Shown here: positions 19,328 through 27,814 of the stretch, piece by piece
How positions within the stretch are numbered: position 1 is the stretch's first letter
Layout: each line of letters begins with the position of its first letter
Assembly (NCBI RefSeq): GCF_003610455.1
Contig: NZ_RAQK01000001.1
Location: 310,001-374,000 of the forward strand
Source: Sulfitobacter guttiformis
GTDB lineage: Bacteria; Pseudomonadota; Alphaproteobacteria; Rhodobacterales; Rhodobacteraceae
Direction: 5' to 3'
DNA: 64,000 bases
Program-made: the position numbers and the translations under genes
Notes under the pieces: generated by a model
Seen by the model: only the letters and a program-made list of their open reading frames with translations
The model's database searches: none
Told to the model about the DNA's origin: nothing

Positions 19328-19498
19328 TGACGACGTTCTCGGACGGTTTGAGCCACCTCGGAGCGAAGCGGCTGAGCGCCTCCCCCCGAGTTGCAGTGAC
19401 CCATTTCGACCACACACACGCACCGGTTGGAGAGCTTGCCTTGTGAAATCGCTTACAAAGGGCCAAAAAGGTAAAATATAGCCCCGGAACGATTTCAA

Positions 19499-20284
19499 AT
19501 GTTAACCACGCTTAGCCTCCTTCGCCACACGTTCAGACTGTTGCTAAAAGAGCCACTCAAAACCTTACAGGTGGTGGGTCCCGCACTGTTGGTTTTGATC
19601 GTTATCAGCATTATCGCGAGCGTGACCTCGCCCGAGATAGCAATCGGCAGCTTTGAAGGCAGTCGCATGAACGCCGTGCCTTTGAATTGGATATTTCTGA
19701 CAGCAGTTGTTCTGGGCTATTCGATGATGGCGATCGCATGGCATCGTCACACCCTGCGCAACACCGAAACACCGCGGCCTTTGACCGTACCGCTTGTTTT
19801 GGGATACCTTTGGCGCATTGTCATCCTGACGACCGTCCAGATCACGATTTATGTGGTCTTAATGACGCCCCTCATGGTGTCGAACCACTCAGCCTCCGCA
19901 CTCAACGCAGAACCGGGGTATATTTCTGTGTTAATGACGGGGTTCGTCGCTGAGCTCTCGCTGATCTGGTTGTCATTGCGGCTTAGCCTGATCTTGCCTG
20001 CGGCGGCAGTCGGCCACCCGATGTGTCTGACAGACAGCTGGCGTTTCACTGCGCCCGTCTCGTCACAGCTTATGGGCGTAGCTGCCATTCTGGCACTTGT
20101 GAGTGGTGTTCAGACAGCCGCCAGTGCGCATTTTGACCTCACGCAGCCGCGCCACCTGCTGCTCCTTGATCTGCCGTCTTTTGTAATCGAAGGACTGCTG
20201 ATCTTCAGCTTGCTGACAATCCTCTATGCCGCCTTGGTACACAAAGCCCCGCTAGACAATACAGAGCGCCCGACAGACGCATGA
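19499..20284 (+). CDS. Six-helix integral membrane protein, function unknown
   Basis: A 261-residue hydrophobic protein with about six membrane segments, near residues 24-45 (VVGPALLVLIVISIIASV), 63-80, 102-125, 142-168, 188-205 and 230-250. The N-terminus (LLRHTFRLLLKEPLKTLQVVGP) is amphipathic and cytoplasmic by the positive-inside rule. It resembles the general layout of uncharacterised DUF-type membrane proteins, and I recognise no enzymatic motif. It is transcribed away from the dcw leader and converges with mrp. No Shine-Dalgarno sequence is obvious at the ATG. Confidence 0.8.
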   Translation: MLTTLSLLRHTFRLLLKEPLKTLQVVGPALLVLIVISIIASVTSPEIAIGSFEGSRMNAVPLNWIFLTAVVLGYSMMAIAWHRHTLRNTETPRPLTVPLVLGYLWRIVILTTVQITIYVVLMTPLMVSNHSASALNAEPGYISVLMTGFVAELSLIWLSLRLSLILPAAAVGHPMCLTDSWRFTAPVSSQLMGVAAILALVSGVQTAASAHFDLTQPRHLLLLDLPSFVIEGLLIFSLLTILYAALVHKAPLDNTERPTDA

Positions 20285-20292
20285 ACTAGGGA

Positions 20293-20325
20293 GCGCCAGC
20301 CGCTATTACTGCCGGCGCAGCCCTT
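20293..20325 (+). terminator. Probable terminator after the membrane-protein gene
   Basis: GCGCCAGC (20293-20300), a 10-base loop and GCCGGCGC (20311-20318) form a stem with one mismatch, followed by AGCCCTTTTG. It sits between the convergent stops at 20284 and 20330. The T-run is short. Confidence 0.45.
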
Positions 20326-20329
20326 TTGC

Positions 20330-21394
20330 TCAGGCCATACCGCCCTTGATCAGCCCCTCCGCAATGCGCGCATACGCCAGCGCCATCGGGCTATCGCCCG
20401 CAGCGACCGGCGTGCCATTATCACCTGCCAGACGTGTCTCCAGATCAATTGGCAATGTCCCCAACAGTGGTACTCCCATCGTTGACGCCTCTGCCGCGAC
20501 ACCGCCGCGCCCGAAAATCTCGTGCTCGGATCCGCAGTCGGGGCAAACAAACATCGACATATTCTCGATCAGGCCCAGAACTGGCGTCTTCAACGTGGCG
20601 AACATATCGAGCGCCTTACGCGCATCAATCAAGGCGACGTCCTGCGGCGTACTCACCACGATTGCGCCTGTCAGCTCCGACTTTGTGCACAGCGTCAACT
20701 GCACATCGCCGGTGCCCGGCGGGAGATCGACGATAAGCACATCAAGTTCGCCCCACTCTACCTGACCCAGCATCTGCTGGAGCGCGCCCATCAGCATGGG
20801 ACCACGCCAGATCGTGGCTTTCCCTTCCTCCATCATGAAACCGATAGACATAAGAGTGACGCCATGAGCATGCAGCGGAATAATGGTTTTGCCGTCGGGA
20901 CTGGCAGGACGTTTGTTCACACCCATCATGCGCGGGATGCTGGGACCATAAATGTCGGCATCCAACAGACCCACCTTACGCCCCTGTTTTGCCAAGGCTA
21001 CGGCGATATTTGTGCTTACAGTAGACTTGCCCACCCCGCCCTTTCCCGAACCGATGGCAACAATACGTTGCACGCCGCTGGGTTTGGTGGGACCGTCCTG
21101 TGGTTTGGGATGGCCGCCAATCTTGAGGCTGGGGGGCTTGGCCGCTGGCCCATGCGCAGTCAGTGCGACACTCGCTTGACTAACACCTTCGATCTCCGAC
21201 ACCAGTTTTTCTGCCGCATCGCGCAGCGGACCCATTGCACGGGCGACCTCGGCGTTGGGCGCCTCGATTACAAATCGCACAACGCCCTCCTCGATCGTCA
21301 GGGCGCGCACCAGATCATGGGCCATCAGGCTCCGGCCATCAGGCAGATTGATCCGTTCGAGTGCTGCGATTACGTCATCTTTGGTCACGGCCAT
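20330..21394 (-). CDS. mrp: Mrp/ApbC-type iron-sulfur carrier P-loop ATPase
   Basis: Cytoplasmic scaffold/carrier that passes Fe-S clusters to target proteins. The ATG at 21394 has AGAGGAG upstream and yields 354 residues; longer frames lack a ribosome site. An N-terminal MIP18-like domain (residues 1-80, DDVIAALERINLPDGRSL) precedes the deviant Walker A GSGKGGVGKSTVSTNIA near residue 118. The cluster-binding CxxC is in MSMFVCPDCGSEHEIFG. The sequence DLPPGTGDVQLTL is typical of the family. Confidence 0.96.
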   Translation of the reverse strand: MAVTKDDVIAALERINLPDGRSLMAHDLVRALTIEEGVVRFVIEAPNAEVARAMGPLRDAAEKLVSEIEGVSQASVALTAHGPAAKPPSLKIGGHPKPQDGPTKPSGVQRIVAIGSGKGGVGKSTVSTNIAVALAKQGRKVGLLDADIYGPSIPRMMGVNKRPASPDGKTIIPLHAHGVTLMSIGFMMEEGKATIWRGPMLMGALQQMLGQVEWGELDVLIVDLPPGTGDVQLTLCTKSELTGAIVVSTPQDVALIDARKALDMFATLKTPVLGLIENMSMFVCPDCGSEHEIFGRGGVAAEASTMGVPLLGTLPIDLETRLAGDNGTPVAAGDSPMALAYARIAEGLIKGGMA

Positions 21395-21600
21395 GGTGCT
21401 TCTCCTCTGGGTCGGTTCTGACATCGCAGATTGCACAAAAACCGCAAGGCCACAGCACCGCGTTATCATACCGCACACAGGTTAGCCCTCACCAAGCCTG
21501 TTTGCACAAAAAACATGCGCTACCCACTTATGCGAATGCTGCATAGCAGAAATGCGAAATAAATGATTGTGCAGCTGCAGAAAGAATTGGTAAGACTGAT
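21395..21600. other. Region upstream of the first hairpin array
   Basis: No gene seen. TTGCAC at 21502-21507 with an AT-rich stretch after it could be part of a promoter for the hairpin RNAs that follow, but I cannot fix a -10 box. The short inverted segment GCAGCTGC (21571-21578) is also present. Confidence 0.35.
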
Positions 21601-21603
21601 CTT

Positions 21604-21718
21604 GAAAACAATCCTCCCGAGAGTTTTCTTTAATACCGAAAAGTACCTCACTCTCCTCCCGAGGCTGCTTTTCACTTTTGGCGGCGATATCTCCTCCCAG
21701 ATATCGTCGCCCTTTTTT
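21604..21718 (+). ncRNA. Three tandem cuckoo/CcsR-type hairpins with CCTCCC loops, ending in a terminator
   Basis: Three consecutive stem-loops each present CCTCCC in the loop. First: GAAAAC...GTTTTC (21604-21628). Second: GAAAAG-ta-CCTC...GAGG-ctg-CTTTTC (21638-21673). Third: a 13-bp stem (21680-21692 with 21699-21711, one G-T pair), loop CCTCCC, then TTTTTT, which is a Rho-independent terminator. This is the layout of the cuckoo RNA family (CcsR1-4 in Rhodobacter), whose loops act as anti-Shine-Dalgarno sequences. No protein is encoded; a 65-codon frame across the array is not credible. Confidence 0.75.
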
Positions 21719-21845
21719 CAAACTTCAGAAAATATTCATCTTCACACACCCGTGATGTGATCTTGATTTAATTTATCTATAATTCAATACATTGACCCAA
21801 CGTCGCATATGCAGCAAACGCATAGCCGCATTGCAGCATTGCAGG

Positions 21846-21874
21846 TTGAACACCCCCCGCAGAGGTTTAAATAT
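21846..21874 (+). promoter_or_regulatory. Candidate heat-shock-type promoter of the DUF1127 gene
   Basis: TTGAAC (21846-21851), a 17-base spacer containing a run of six C, and AAATAT (21869-21874). The TTGAA -35 and C-rich spacer suit RpoH-class sigma factors; in Rhodobacter the equivalent DUF1127-CcsR operon depends on RpoHI/RpoHII. The predicted start near 21881 lies about 30 bases before the chosen ATG. Confidence 0.4.
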
Positions 21875-21912
21875 TGGTCACAACAAGACGCAGACGCATG
21901 AAAGAAATTGAT

Positions 21913-22131
21913 ATGACATATTTTACAGACACACACGCAGCAGTATCCCAGCAGCCTAGCCGCATCGCAGCATTTTTTGCCGCAATCGCGCTGAAGGCGC
22001 GCCAGCGCAAGGCATACCGTACGACCTATAACGAGCTGTACACCTTGACGGCGCGCGACCTTGCCGACCTCGGCATGAGCCGTGGTGACTTTCGCCGCCT
22101 GTCGCGCGAAGCAGCCGAAATGGTGAAGTAA
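21913..22131 (+). CDS. DUF1127 small protein, CcaF1-like
   Basis: A 72-residue basic protein. The C-terminal half reads YNELYTLTARDLADLGMSRGDFRRLSREAAEM, the DUF1127 domain (arginine-rich, helix-turn-helix-like; several members bind RNA). I take the ATG at 21913, since DUF1127 proteins are short and the frame from 21874 adds an unlikely arginine run; AAGAAA upstream is a weak ribosome site. In R. sphaeroides a DUF1127 protein, CcaF1, is encoded directly upstream of CcsR1-4 and influences maturation of those RNAs. The same pairing is seen here, so a related role is inferred. Confidence 0.85.
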   Translation: MTYFTDTHAAVSQQPSRIAAFFAAIALKARQRKAYRTTYNELYTLTARDLADLGMSRGDFRRLSREAAEMVK

Positions 22132-22149
22132 TATTGAATTCCTTGCGGT

Positions 22150-22304
22150 CTGGTCCTCCCACCGGCTCGTTAGGATAAATGTGACGCGGCAGAGTCTCGC
22201 CTCCCCGATGACCCCGCGTTGCAACAGTGCCGCTTTCGTTCCTCCCGATTGAAAGTCGCACGTGATAGAACGGCGTTTCCCACCTCCCTGGGAAGCGCCG
22301 TTTT
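22150..22304 (+). ncRNA. Four tandem cuckoo/CcsR-type hairpins downstream of DUF1127
   Basis: Starting 18 bases after the DUF1127 stop there are four stem-loops with CCTCCC in their loops. (1) CTGGT-CCTCCC-ACCGG (22150-22165). (2) ACGCGG...CCGCGT (22184-22219). (3) GTGC-cg-CTTTC...GAAAG-tc-GCAC (22227-22261). (4) a 14-bp stem with one G-T pair (22269-22282 with 22289-22302) and loop CCTCCC, followed by TTTT, which serves as terminator. Number, order and position after a DUF1127 gene equal the R. sphaeroides ccaF1-CcsR1-4 operon. The RNAs are probably cut from the 3' part of the mRNA. Confidence 0.78.
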
Positions 22305-22395
22305 ACTTTCAGACGGCTTCCGTCACACATTTCACTTCTACCGTGGCGAAATGATAAAATCGGCTCTCGGTGATTGCATAAGAAATTATGGAGTC

Positions 22396-24810
22396 TCAGA
22401 ACGGCACATCATCCGCCGCGACCAAAAACCGTGCGACGACCTTCTTGTCACCCGCTTTCTCAAAGGCGACCTCCAGCTTGTCACCTTCAATACCGATAAT
22501 GGCCCCGTAACCGAATTTTTGGTGAAACACCCGCTCGCCCATGGTGAAACTGCTGGTCGCAGTCATGTCGATAGTCATATTTTTGGATTCTGACGGCTGG
22601 CTTATGCCACGCTGGCTGGCCCTTGATTGCAGGCGCCGCCAACCGGGAGAATTATAGACATTCGCCTCCGCTGCCGCATCGTGCAGCGTACTTTGGGGCA
22701 TGGCGGCCGCCCCGAAACCACCACCGTAAAGGCCCGGTGGGGTAAGCACGTCAACATGCGCCTCTGGCAACTCGTCTATAAACCGCGACGGCATAGCGTT
22801 TTGCCACTGGCCGAAAACGCGGCGGTTCGCGGCAAAGGAGATTGTGCAAATTTCTTCGGCCCGCGTAATGCCCACGTAGGCCAGCCGCCGCTCTTCTTCG
22901 AGGCCCTTCTGCCCGCTCTCGTCCATGGACCTTTGGGAAGGGAACAACCCATCCTCCCAGCCCGGCAGGAAAACCGCGGGAAACTCCAGACCCTTGGCAG
23001 CATGCAACGTCATGATGCTGACCTTTTCGCCCTCGCCTTCCTTCTCGTTGTCCATGATCAGGCTGACATGCTCCAGAAATCCTTGCAGATTTTCAAACTG
23101 GTCAAGCGCTTTGACAAGCTCTTTGATATTTTCAAGGCGCCCCGGCGCTTCGGGGGTTTTGTCATTTTGCCAGTGGGCGGTATAGCCGCTCTCGTCCAGA
23201 ATAATCTCGGCCAACTCCACGTGGCTGATCTCGGGCGGGGCAAATTCCATCCGCACTGGACCGCCGTCGTCCAGCACCGCGTCATCGTTCACTTCGATGC
23301 GAGGGCCGTGTAATTTAGATGACCAGCGGTCGATTCCTTCAACCAACAGGCGCAATTCTGTCGCCCCTTTGCCTCCTATGCCTTTTTCCCCAAGCAGGCG
23401 CCGCGCACCCTCCACAAGATTCGTACCGTGCTGCCGCGCCGTACCCTGAATTTTCTGCATCGCAACTTTGCCAAGACCCCGCTTCGGCGTGTTCACCACC
23501 CGCTCAAATGCCAGATCATCGTCGGGCGAGGTCACGATACGGAAATAGGCCATGGCATCGCGGATTTCGAGCCGCTCGTAGAATCGCGGTCCGCCAATGA
23601 CACGGTAGGGCAAACCAATGGTGAGGAAGCGATCCTCAAAGGCACGCATTTGGTGGGAGGCCCGCACAAGAATTGCCATATGATCGAGCGAGAATTTGCG
23701 CAAGCCACGTGTGCCACGCTGCAATCCCTCGATCTCGTCCCCGATCCAGCGGGCCTCCTCCTCGCCGTCCCAATGCCCGATCAGGCGCAGCTTTTCGCCC
23801 TCTTGTGCATCGGTCCACAATGTTTTGCCCAATCGCCCCTCGTTGCCAGCGATGACACCCGAAGCAGCAGCAAGAATATGCGGCGTCGAGCGGTAATTCT
23901 GCTCAAGTCTTACGACGTGGCTTCCGGGAAAATCCTTCTCGAATCGTAAAATGTTGCCCACCTCGGCCCCGCGCCAGCCATAGATCGACTGGTCGTCATC
24001 GCCCACACAGCAGATATTCTTGTGCCCGCCTGCCAGCAGACGCAGCCACAGATACTGGGCCACATTGGTATCCTGATATTCGTCCACAAGGATGTATTTG
24101 AACCAGCGCTGGTATTGCTGCAGCAAATCCTCGTGGTTCTGGAAGATCGTGACCATATGCAGCAGCAAATCACCAAAATCACAGCAATTAAGCTCGCGCA
24201 GCCGGACCTGATAGGCCGCATATATTTTAGGCCCAAGGTGATTATACGCTCCCGCATCCGCAGCGGGCAATTTATCCGGCGTCAGCGCACGGTTTTTCCA
24301 GTCATCAATAATTCCCGCAAGCATCCGGGCAGGCCAGCGCTTGTCATCAATACTCTCAACTGCAACCAACTGCTTGAGAAGGCGAAGCTGATCGTCCGTG
24401 TCAAGAATGGTGAAGTTCGATTTCAACCCCACCAACTCCGCGTGACGGCGTAGCAGCTTGACGCAGATCGCATGGAAGGTGCCTAGCCACGGCATCCCCT
24501 CGACAGGCTGGCCCAGCATGCTGCCCACACGGTTCTTCATCTCGCGGGCTGCTTTGTTGGTGAAGGTCACCGCCAAAATCTCGTTCGGGCGGGCGCGCCC
24601 TGTGTTCATCAAATGGACAATTCGCGCCGTCAGCGCACGGGTCTTGCCCGTCCCTGCCCCTGCCAGCATCAAGACAGGGCCGTCCATCGTCTCGACCGCT
24701 TCGCGTTGCGCGGGGTTGAGACCGTCCAGATACGGCTGCGGGCGCGCCGCCATGGCACGTGCAGACAGTGAGGCGCCTTCGAAGGCGGCATTTTCATCAA
24801 AATCGTTCAT
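22396..24810 (-). CDS. uvrD: UvrD/PcrA-type 3'-5' DNA helicase
   Basis: Superfamily 1A helicase for nucleotide-excision and mismatch repair. 804 residues from the ATG at 24810; the frame extends 17 codons further without support. Motifs: Q-motif LNPAQREAVE, Walker A LAGAGTGKTRALT, motif Ia VTFTNKAAREMKNRV, Walker B ILVDEYQDTN, motif III GDDDQSIYGWRGA, motif V MTLHAAKGLEFPAVF, and motif VI RRLAYVGITRAEE. The last 60 residues (FTMGERVFHQKFGYGAIIGIEGDKLEVAFEKAGDKKV) form the Tudor-like domain that binds RNA polymerase in PcrA/UvrD. Whether to name it uvrD or pcrA is a matter of convention. Confidence 0.95.
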   Translation of the reverse strand: MNDFDENAAFEGASLSARAMAARPQPYLDGLNPAQREAVETMDGPVLMLAGAGTGKTRALTARIVHLMNTGRARPNEILAVTFTNKAAREMKNRVGSMLGQPVEGMPWLGTFHAICVKLLRRHAELVGLKSNFTILDTDDQLRLLKQLVAVESIDDKRWPARMLAGIIDDWKNRALTPDKLPAADAGAYNHLGPKIYAAYQVRLRELNCCDFGDLLLHMVTIFQNHEDLLQQYQRWFKYILVDEYQDTNVAQYLWLRLLAGGHKNICCVGDDDQSIYGWRGAEVGNILRFEKDFPGSHVVRLEQNYRSTPHILAAASGVIAGNEGRLGKTLWTDAQEGEKLRLIGHWDGEEEARWIGDEIEGLQRGTRGLRKFSLDHMAILVRASHQMRAFEDRFLTIGLPYRVIGGPRFYERLEIRDAMAYFRIVTSPDDDLAFERVVNTPKRGLGKVAMQKIQGTARQHGTNLVEGARRLLGEKGIGGKGATELRLLVEGIDRWSSKLHGPRIEVNDDAVLDDGGPVRMEFAPPEISHVELAEIILDESGYTAHWQNDKTPEAPGRLENIKELVKALDQFENLQGFLEHVSLIMDNEKEGEGEKVSIMTLHAAKGLEFPAVFLPGWEDGLFPSQRSMDESGQKGLEEERRLAYVGITRAEEICTISFAANRRVFGQWQNAMPSRFIDELPEAHVDVLTPPGLYGGGFGAAAMPQSTLHDAAAEANVYNSPGWRRLQSRASQRGISQPSESKNMTIDMTATSSFTMGERVFHQKFGYGAIIGIEGDKLEVAFEKAGDKKVVARFLVAADDVPF

Positions 24811-25004
24811 GAGAAGTAAGGTAGCGTGATCTGGCCGCAACTTAAAGAGACGTTCGCACAATGTTCCATGACGAAACGCAGATTACCTGACCTCATGTCA
24901 GTAACTGGACATTATTCGAATATGCTTAATTTTACTCGACTTTACTTGCATTTACCTCTCGCTAACCAAGTTCTAGTGGGAGTTTCCCAGCGAAAACTGG
25001 AGTT

Positions 25005-25711
25005 ATGAGCAATGCGTTCACACCAAAAGATCCCGAAGTGCTTCGTCGTCAGCTTGACCGATTCACGATACCGATGTTCTTAGCCAAGCTTAACGTATCT
25101 ACTTCCAAATTCGTGATGGTTACGATCAACGACGCCCAGGAGGAAGGTTCAGGTCTGTTGATGAATACCGCAATCGACCGCGCGCTCAGCGATCTTTTAC
25201 CGCCCGAACAGACAGCAAATTCGATCCAGCATTATTCTGAATGTTTGCGCAGCGACGCGCCCGTGCGGCACCCCGAGAAATTTAAGCTGCAAGGCGGCAC
25301 GACCATCTGGGATACATCCCTGTGCCGTTTAACCCTGCCCTGTCGACGGCTTCGAAATATTGGTACAACCCTTGTTGTGCACCTTGTCACCCGAAATGCG
25401 GCTGAAGCAGGTTTCGGACATTCTCAGCGCTGTCGAGGACGGTGCGCTGGCACCGGACCAGTTGGTCGGCACTGCAGGTGTTTTTGGCCGAATTGTCTCG
25501 CAGCATGAACGAGACCTAGGCAGAGATGCGCAGGATCGCCAAAAAACGTCTCGCACAGGAAAATGCGTCTGTGCCCCTGATTTCCTCGAACACCACAACG
25601 GCGCAAGAAGACAACCGCGAGGTGGATAGAACTGTTCGATCTCTCGTTCTGGCCGCACAATACCTGCCTTATTCAAGAGTGTCCAAAAGGTCCGGAATGT
25701 CTCCTGATTAA
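25005..25711 (+). pseudogene. Frameshifted PAS-domain protein remnant
   Basis: An ATG with GGAG five bases upstream starts a frame whose first 110 residues look like a PAS_4 sensor domain (DRFTIPMFLAKLNV, INDAQEEGSGL, LLPPEQTANSIQHYSEC, GGTTIWDTSLCRLTLP). After about residue 135 (near 25405) sensible sequence continues in the next frame (LKQVSDILSAVEDGALAPDQ, VFGRIVSQHERDL) and then, near 25520, in the third frame (MRRIAKKRLAQENASVPLIS) to a stop at 25711. Two shifts in 700 bases point to a decayed gene or to base-call errors. The output domain, if any, is not recognisable. Confidence 0.55.
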
Positions 25712-25817
25712 ACAACGTATAAGGAACTACACCGCAACGGATAAGATCAACGAAACAACCGGATCAGACCTCAAACGGACGCTGGACAACGACACGCATA
25801 CTCTGACAAATGCGAGG

Positions 25818-26954
25818 ATGGATTTGCACTCAAAATACCCCGCCCTGTCCGATCTACGCGCCCGCGCACAACGGCGTATTCCCAAATTTGTTTGGGAATA
25901 TCTCGACAGCGGTACCGGTGACGAGGCCACAAAGGCGCGCAACCGCGCAGGACTGGACCGCATCGGTATGATGCCTTCGGTCTTACACGGTGAATTCACC
26001 CCAGATCTGAGCACAGATTTTTTGGGCAAAAAGCTGCCGCTCCCCTTTGGTATCGCACCTATTGGCATGTCGGGCCTGATGTGGCCCGATGCAGAGGGGC
26101 ATCTGGCACGTGGCGCTGCCCGCGCAAACATTCCCTACTGCATTTCCACTGTCGCCACTCAAAGCCCTGAAGACATCGCCCCCCACCTGGGCACGCATGC
26201 ATGGTTCCAGATGTACCCGCCGCGCGACGCAGATATTCGCCGCGATATGCTCGCGCGGGCAAAGGCCGCGGGGTTTTCGACGCTGATCCTTACGGTGGAT
26301 GTGCCTGTGGCCAGCCGCCGCGAGCGGCAGGTGCGCTCCGGCCTCACCAATCCCCCGCGACTGACCCCGCGCCTTCTGGCACAGGTGGCGCTGCGTCCTG
26401 CATGGGCAATGGGTATGGCCAAACGCGGTATGCCCCATATGCGTGGCCTTGATAAATATGCAAATGCGGCGACCAACGGCCTCTCGCCAACGGCGCATGT
26501 TGGGTATTTGCTACGTACCGCGCCCGACTGGGATTATGTCGGTTGGCTGCGCGAGGAATGGGATGGTGATTTTCTGGTCAAGGGCGTGCTGCGCCCCGAA
26601 GACGCCGTACGACTTGAGGGTTTAGGGGTTGATGCAATCTGGGTCTCCAACCATGCGGGCCGCCAGTTTGACGGCGCACCACCGGCAATCGACGCGCTCC
26701 CACAGGTGCGCGCGGCAACAAAACTGCCCCTGATTTTCGATAGCGGCATCGAGGGCGGGCTGGATATCCTGCGCGCACTGGCGCTGGGAGCGGATTTTGT
26801 GATGCTCGGCCGCGCGTTCCACTTTGCGCTCGGCGCGCTCGGGCCGCAGGGTGTAGACCACCTGATCGATATTCTGGCCAAGGATATGGCCTCGAACATG
26901 GGTCAAATCGGTGCGCGCACCCTGTCAGAGCTGCCCGCCACGATCAGGCTCTAA
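25818..26954 (+). CDS. lldD: FMN-dependent alpha-hydroxy-acid dehydrogenase, L-lactate dehydrogenase-like
   Basis: A 378-residue TIM-barrel flavoprotein that oxidises a 2-hydroxy acid, most likely L-lactate to pyruvate, passing electrons to the quinone pool. Seen: FVWEYLDSGTGDEATKARNRA near residue 24, the FMN/substrate segment PIGMSGLMWPDAEGHLARGAA, YCISTVATQSPEDIA, FQMYPPRD, TVDVPVASRRE, KGVLRPEDA, the catalytic SNHAGRQFDGAP (usually SNHGGRQ), and DSGIEGGLDILRALALGADFVMLGR. It stands alone on the plus strand; pyruvate carboxylase lies downstream, past a lipoprotein gene on the other strand, which would suit lactate use but is not proof. Substrate cannot be fixed from sequence. Confidence 0.85.
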   Translation: MDLHSKYPALSDLRARAQRRIPKFVWEYLDSGTGDEATKARNRAGLDRIGMMPSVLHGEFTPDLSTDFLGKKLPLPFGIAPIGMSGLMWPDAEGHLARGAARANIPYCISTVATQSPEDIAPHLGTHAWFQMYPPRDADIRRDMLARAKAAGFSTLILTVDVPVASRRERQVRSGLTNPPRLTPRLLAQVALRPAWAMGMAKRGMPHMRGLDKYANAATNGLSPTAHVGYLLRTAPDWDYVGWLREEWDGDFLVKGVLRPEDAVRLEGLGVDAIWVSNHAGRQFDGAPPAIDALPQVRAATKLPLIFDSGIEGGLDILRALALGADFVMLGRAFHFALGALGPQGVDHLIDILAKDMASNMGQIGARTLSELPATIRL

Positions 26955-27005
26955 TAATTTGGAGGATCTGCCCAGGTTCAATGAGGCAGACCTACTCGTC
27001 TAAAT

Positions 27006-27572
27006 TTACTGGGCCCGCAGCTTGAGATCACCAAGGATGAATTGCACCCGCTTGTCCCCCGGGGGGAATGGCGCGCCATTGGCAGCAATCGGGCTGATCA
27101 CATAACCGTCACCCGAGCGATGATAAGTGCTGCACACCATCCCGCCCATTTCGTTGATCTGGTCACCGGTTACCGCCAGCAGCGCCGTTGACATGCTGTC
27201 GCGCCCTGTCGTGCTCAAATCCGGCGCGCGAAAACACGCCTTTTCGCCCTGCAAGAGATTGCGGCTCACAATTTCTACGTTTTGCACACTCGTCGTGCCC
27301 GGAATACTCAGCGCAGTGATCTCTTTTGTCGTCATGATGGTGCCATCAATACTGGTGCTAATAATTGAGGCACAGGTATTGCTGGCAGCCTGATACTCTA
27401 CACAGGCGGTTTTGTTAGGATGGGCTGCAAGGATATTGCGAATGTCTAGTTGCTCACCCTTGGGTAAAGTGCTGACCGCAGCAGTATCGGGGGCACGTGC
27501 ACACCCGGCAACCGCCAAAAGCATGCCCAACAGACCTACCGTTTTAATCAATTTACTTTGAAAAATAGCCAT
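27006..27572 (-). CDS. Predicted outer-membrane-type lipoprotein, unknown function
   Basis: 188 residues from the ATG at 27572 (AGGGAA upstream). A lipoprotein signal peptide is clear: KLIKTVGLLGMLLAVAGC, with the lipobox cysteine at about residue 24. The mature part has several further cysteines (CVEYQAASNTCAS, KACFRAP, MVCSTYHRSG) that could pair in the periplasm. No catalytic motif or named family recognised. It converges with lldD, ending 52 bases from that stop, and diverges from pyc. Confidence 0.82.
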   Translation of the reverse strand: MAIFQSKLIKTVGLLGMLLAVAGCARAPDTAAVSTLPKGEQLDIRNILAAHPNKTACVEYQAASNTCASIISTSIDGTIMTTKEITALSIPGTTSVQNVEIVSRNLLQGEKACFRAPDLSTTGRDSMSTALLAVTGDQINEMGGMVCSTYHRSGDGYVISPIAANGAPFPPGDKRVQFILGDLKLRAQ

Positions 27573-27814
27573 TTGAATAATTCCCTGCTCGTTTTTTTGT
27601 TTTCGCGATATCGCCACTGGCCTTTTGCAAATGCAACGAAAAATGCACATTTAGGAAATCGCTTTGCCCCGATTGTCGCACTTGCGCACCAAATTTGCTG
27701 AATATTGTCCATTTTGGTTATAAAAACCGTGGCACTACCCAATCACACGCATTGCGACTGTCGGTAACTTGCGCCTACAAATTGCCCGTACCCCATTGGG
27801 AAAGGCCTGCCTCC

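Larger units (their letters stand above)
18989..19498. other. Gene-free upstream region of the dcw cluster
   Basis: No convincing gene between the candidate mraZ promoter and the membrane-protein start at 19499. A 99-codon minus-strand frame (19199-19498) has poor composition and runs through the regulatory repeats. The stretch is AT-rich at 18980-19210 and holds TGGGN boxes at 19135-19149 and 19295-19327, a DnaA-box-like nonamer (19169-19177), and GC-rich short inverted segments around 19340-19390. Confidence 0.6.

Noticed and set aside
18735..19490. RNase P RNA or tmRNA in the gene-free region
   Set aside because: The conserved RNase P core (such as GAGGAAAGTCC) and tmRNA ends were looked for and not seen. 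UpsM-type leader fits better.
19199..19498. 99-codon minus-strand frame upstream of mraZ
   Set aside because: Runs through the TGGGN boxes, has no ribosome site and no family-like pattern.
21563..21760. 65-codon plus-strand frame over the first hairpin array
   Set aside because: Crosses three hairpins and a terminator; the sequence is explained by RNA structure.
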